Shown here: positions 5,410 through 6,255 of the stretch, piece by piece | How the letters are laid out: each line of letters begins with the position of its first letter | Position numbering within the stretch: position 1 is the stretch's first letter | Notes under the pieces: generated by a model | Database searches by the model: none | Seen by the model: only the letters and a program-made list of their open reading frames with translations | What the model was told of the DNA's origin: nothing | Origin: a bacterium | Lineage (GTDB): Bacteria > Myxococcota_A > Bradymonadia > UBA7976 > UBA1532 | NCBI GenBank assembly: GCA_030424955.1 | Contig: JAUHVS010000373.1 | Coordinates: 1 to 6,255, forward strand | Length of the DNA: 6,255 bases | Direction: 5' to 3' | Position numbers and translations under genes: made by a program

Positions 5410-6255
5410 ATGAATTTTGGTCTCAGTGACGAGCAGGAAATGATCGTGTCAACGGTGCGCAGCTTCGTGGAGCGGGAGATTTATCCCCATGAGGCGGAGG
5501 TTGAGGGCACGGGAAAGGTGCCGGAGGGGCTGGGCGAGGAGATCAAGCGCAAGGTCATCGATCTTGGGTTTTATGCCTGCAACTTCCCGGAGGAGGTCGG
5601 CGGTGCGGGGCTGAGCCATCTGGATTTCACGTTGGTGGAGCGGGAACTGGGGCGGGGGTCGATGGCTCTGACGCATTTCTTTGGGCGGCCGCAGAACATC
5701 CTGATGGCCTGCGAGGGGGAGCAGCGGGAGCGGTATCTGCTGCCGGCCGTGCGGGGCGAGCGGATGGATGCGCTGGCCATGACGGAGCCCGAGGCCGGCT
5801 CGGATGTGCGGGGGATGCGCTGTCAGGCGGTGCGCGATGGCGGCGACTGGGTACTGAACGGGTCGAAGCATTTTATCTCCGGGGCGGATCATGCGGATTT
5901 CTTCATCGTCTTCGTGGCGACGGGCGTGGATGAGACGCCAAAAGGGCCGAAGAAGCGGATCACGACCTTTCTGGTGGATCGCGGCACGCCGGGGTTTGAG
6001 GTGCGCGAGGGCTACCGGTCGGTGTCGCACCGGGGCTATGCGAACTGCATTCTGAATTTCGACAACTGCCGTTTGCCGGATGCCCAGGTGCTGGGCGAGG
6101 TGGATGGCGGGTTCGCGGTGATGAACGAATGGCTGTACGCGACGCGGATCACCGTGGCGGCGTTTTGCGTTGGACGGGCGCGGCGGTGCTTTGACATGGC
6201 GCTGGACTATGCGGCGGAGCGCAAGCAGTTCGGGCAGCCGATCGGGAAGTTCCAG
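5410..6255 (+). CDS. Acyl-CoA dehydrogenase family flavoprotein, 3' end outside window
   Basis: The frame opens at ATG 5410 and reads 282 codons to the right edge without a stop; family members are about 380-400 residues, so roughly 100 residues are missing. It is predicted to oxidise an acyl-CoA thioester at C2-C3, passing electrons via FAD to electron-transfer flavoprotein. The helical N-terminal domain (LSDEQEMIVSTVRSFV, 5-20) is followed by NFPEEVGGAGL (58-68) and the first family signature AMTEPEAGSDV (123-133) in the FAD-binding beta domain. WVLNGSKHFIS (147-157) and the start of the C-terminal helical domain, ending ERKQFGQPIGKFQ (270-282), follow. The catalytic Glu expected in the last quarter lies beyond the window. 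It belongs to the mesophilic group seen next to GlxA-type regulators in alphaproteobacteria; carnitine- or crotonobetaine-type substrates are possible but the sequence does not prove it. About a third of its first 30 codons end in A/T, unlike every gene left of the join. Confidence 0.93.
   Translation, partial: MNFGLSDEQEMIVSTVRSFVEREIYPHEAEVEGTGKVPEGLGEEIKRKVIDLGFYACNFPEEVGGAGLSHLDFTLVERELGRGSMALTHFFGRPQNILMACEGEQRERYLLPAVRGERMDALAMTEPEAGSDVRGMRCQAVRDGGDWVLNGSKHFISGADHADFFIVFVATGVDETPKGPKKRITTFLVDRGTPGFEVREGYRSVSHRGYANCILNFDNCRLPDAQVLGEVDGGFAVMNEWLYATRITVAAFCVGRARRCFDMALDYAAERKQFGQPIGKFQ

Overview
The window looks like two unrelated pieces of genome joined near position 4750. Left of the join (1-about 4751), all four genes run on the minus strand with almost exclusively G/C third codon positions. 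They form a tightly overlapping operon. In transcription order they are a 5'-truncated outer-membrane beta-barrel protein (3138-4751), an alpha/beta-hydrolase lipoprotein (2164-3138), a small PhaR-type (polyhydroxyalkanoate regulator) DNA-binding protein (1619-2167) and a secreted lipase/esterase-like hydrolase (1-1622, running off the left edge). The start of each downstream gene overlaps the stop of the gene before it (TGATG or ATGA). The extreme GC3, the lipoprotein and barrel genes and the Pro/Asp/Gly-rich tail of the lipase suggest a very GC-rich Gram-negative bacterium. A Myxococcota-like (deltaproteobacterial) host is my best guess, but only a guess.

Right of the join (about 4753-6255), A/T-ending codons are common. 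A GlxA-type (DJ-1/PfpI + AraC) regulator lies on the minus strand and is divergent, across 75 bp, from a plus-strand acyl-CoA dehydrogenase that runs off the right edge. The protein sequences resemble those of Rhodobacterales-type alphaproteobacteria. The regulator keeps its DJ-1-like sensor domain but loses the AraC helix-turn-helix domain at the join. After that it reads out of frame through the barrel gene to a chance stop at 4486.

Both genes that touch the join are broken there: one lacks its C-terminal half, the other its N-terminus and signal peptide. No insertion sequence, integrase, tRNA or obvious repeat is visible at the join. A chimeric contig or library artefact is the simplest explanation; real illegitimate recombination is the alternative.

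The left operon is the more interesting biology: an outer-membrane barrel, an envelope esterase, a PhaR-like regulator and an exported esterase in one translationally coupled unit, with no PHA synthase or phasin in view. It could be a lipid or polyester scavenging or remodelling system. The right pair looks like an ordinary acyl-CoA catabolic gene with its divergent regulator.
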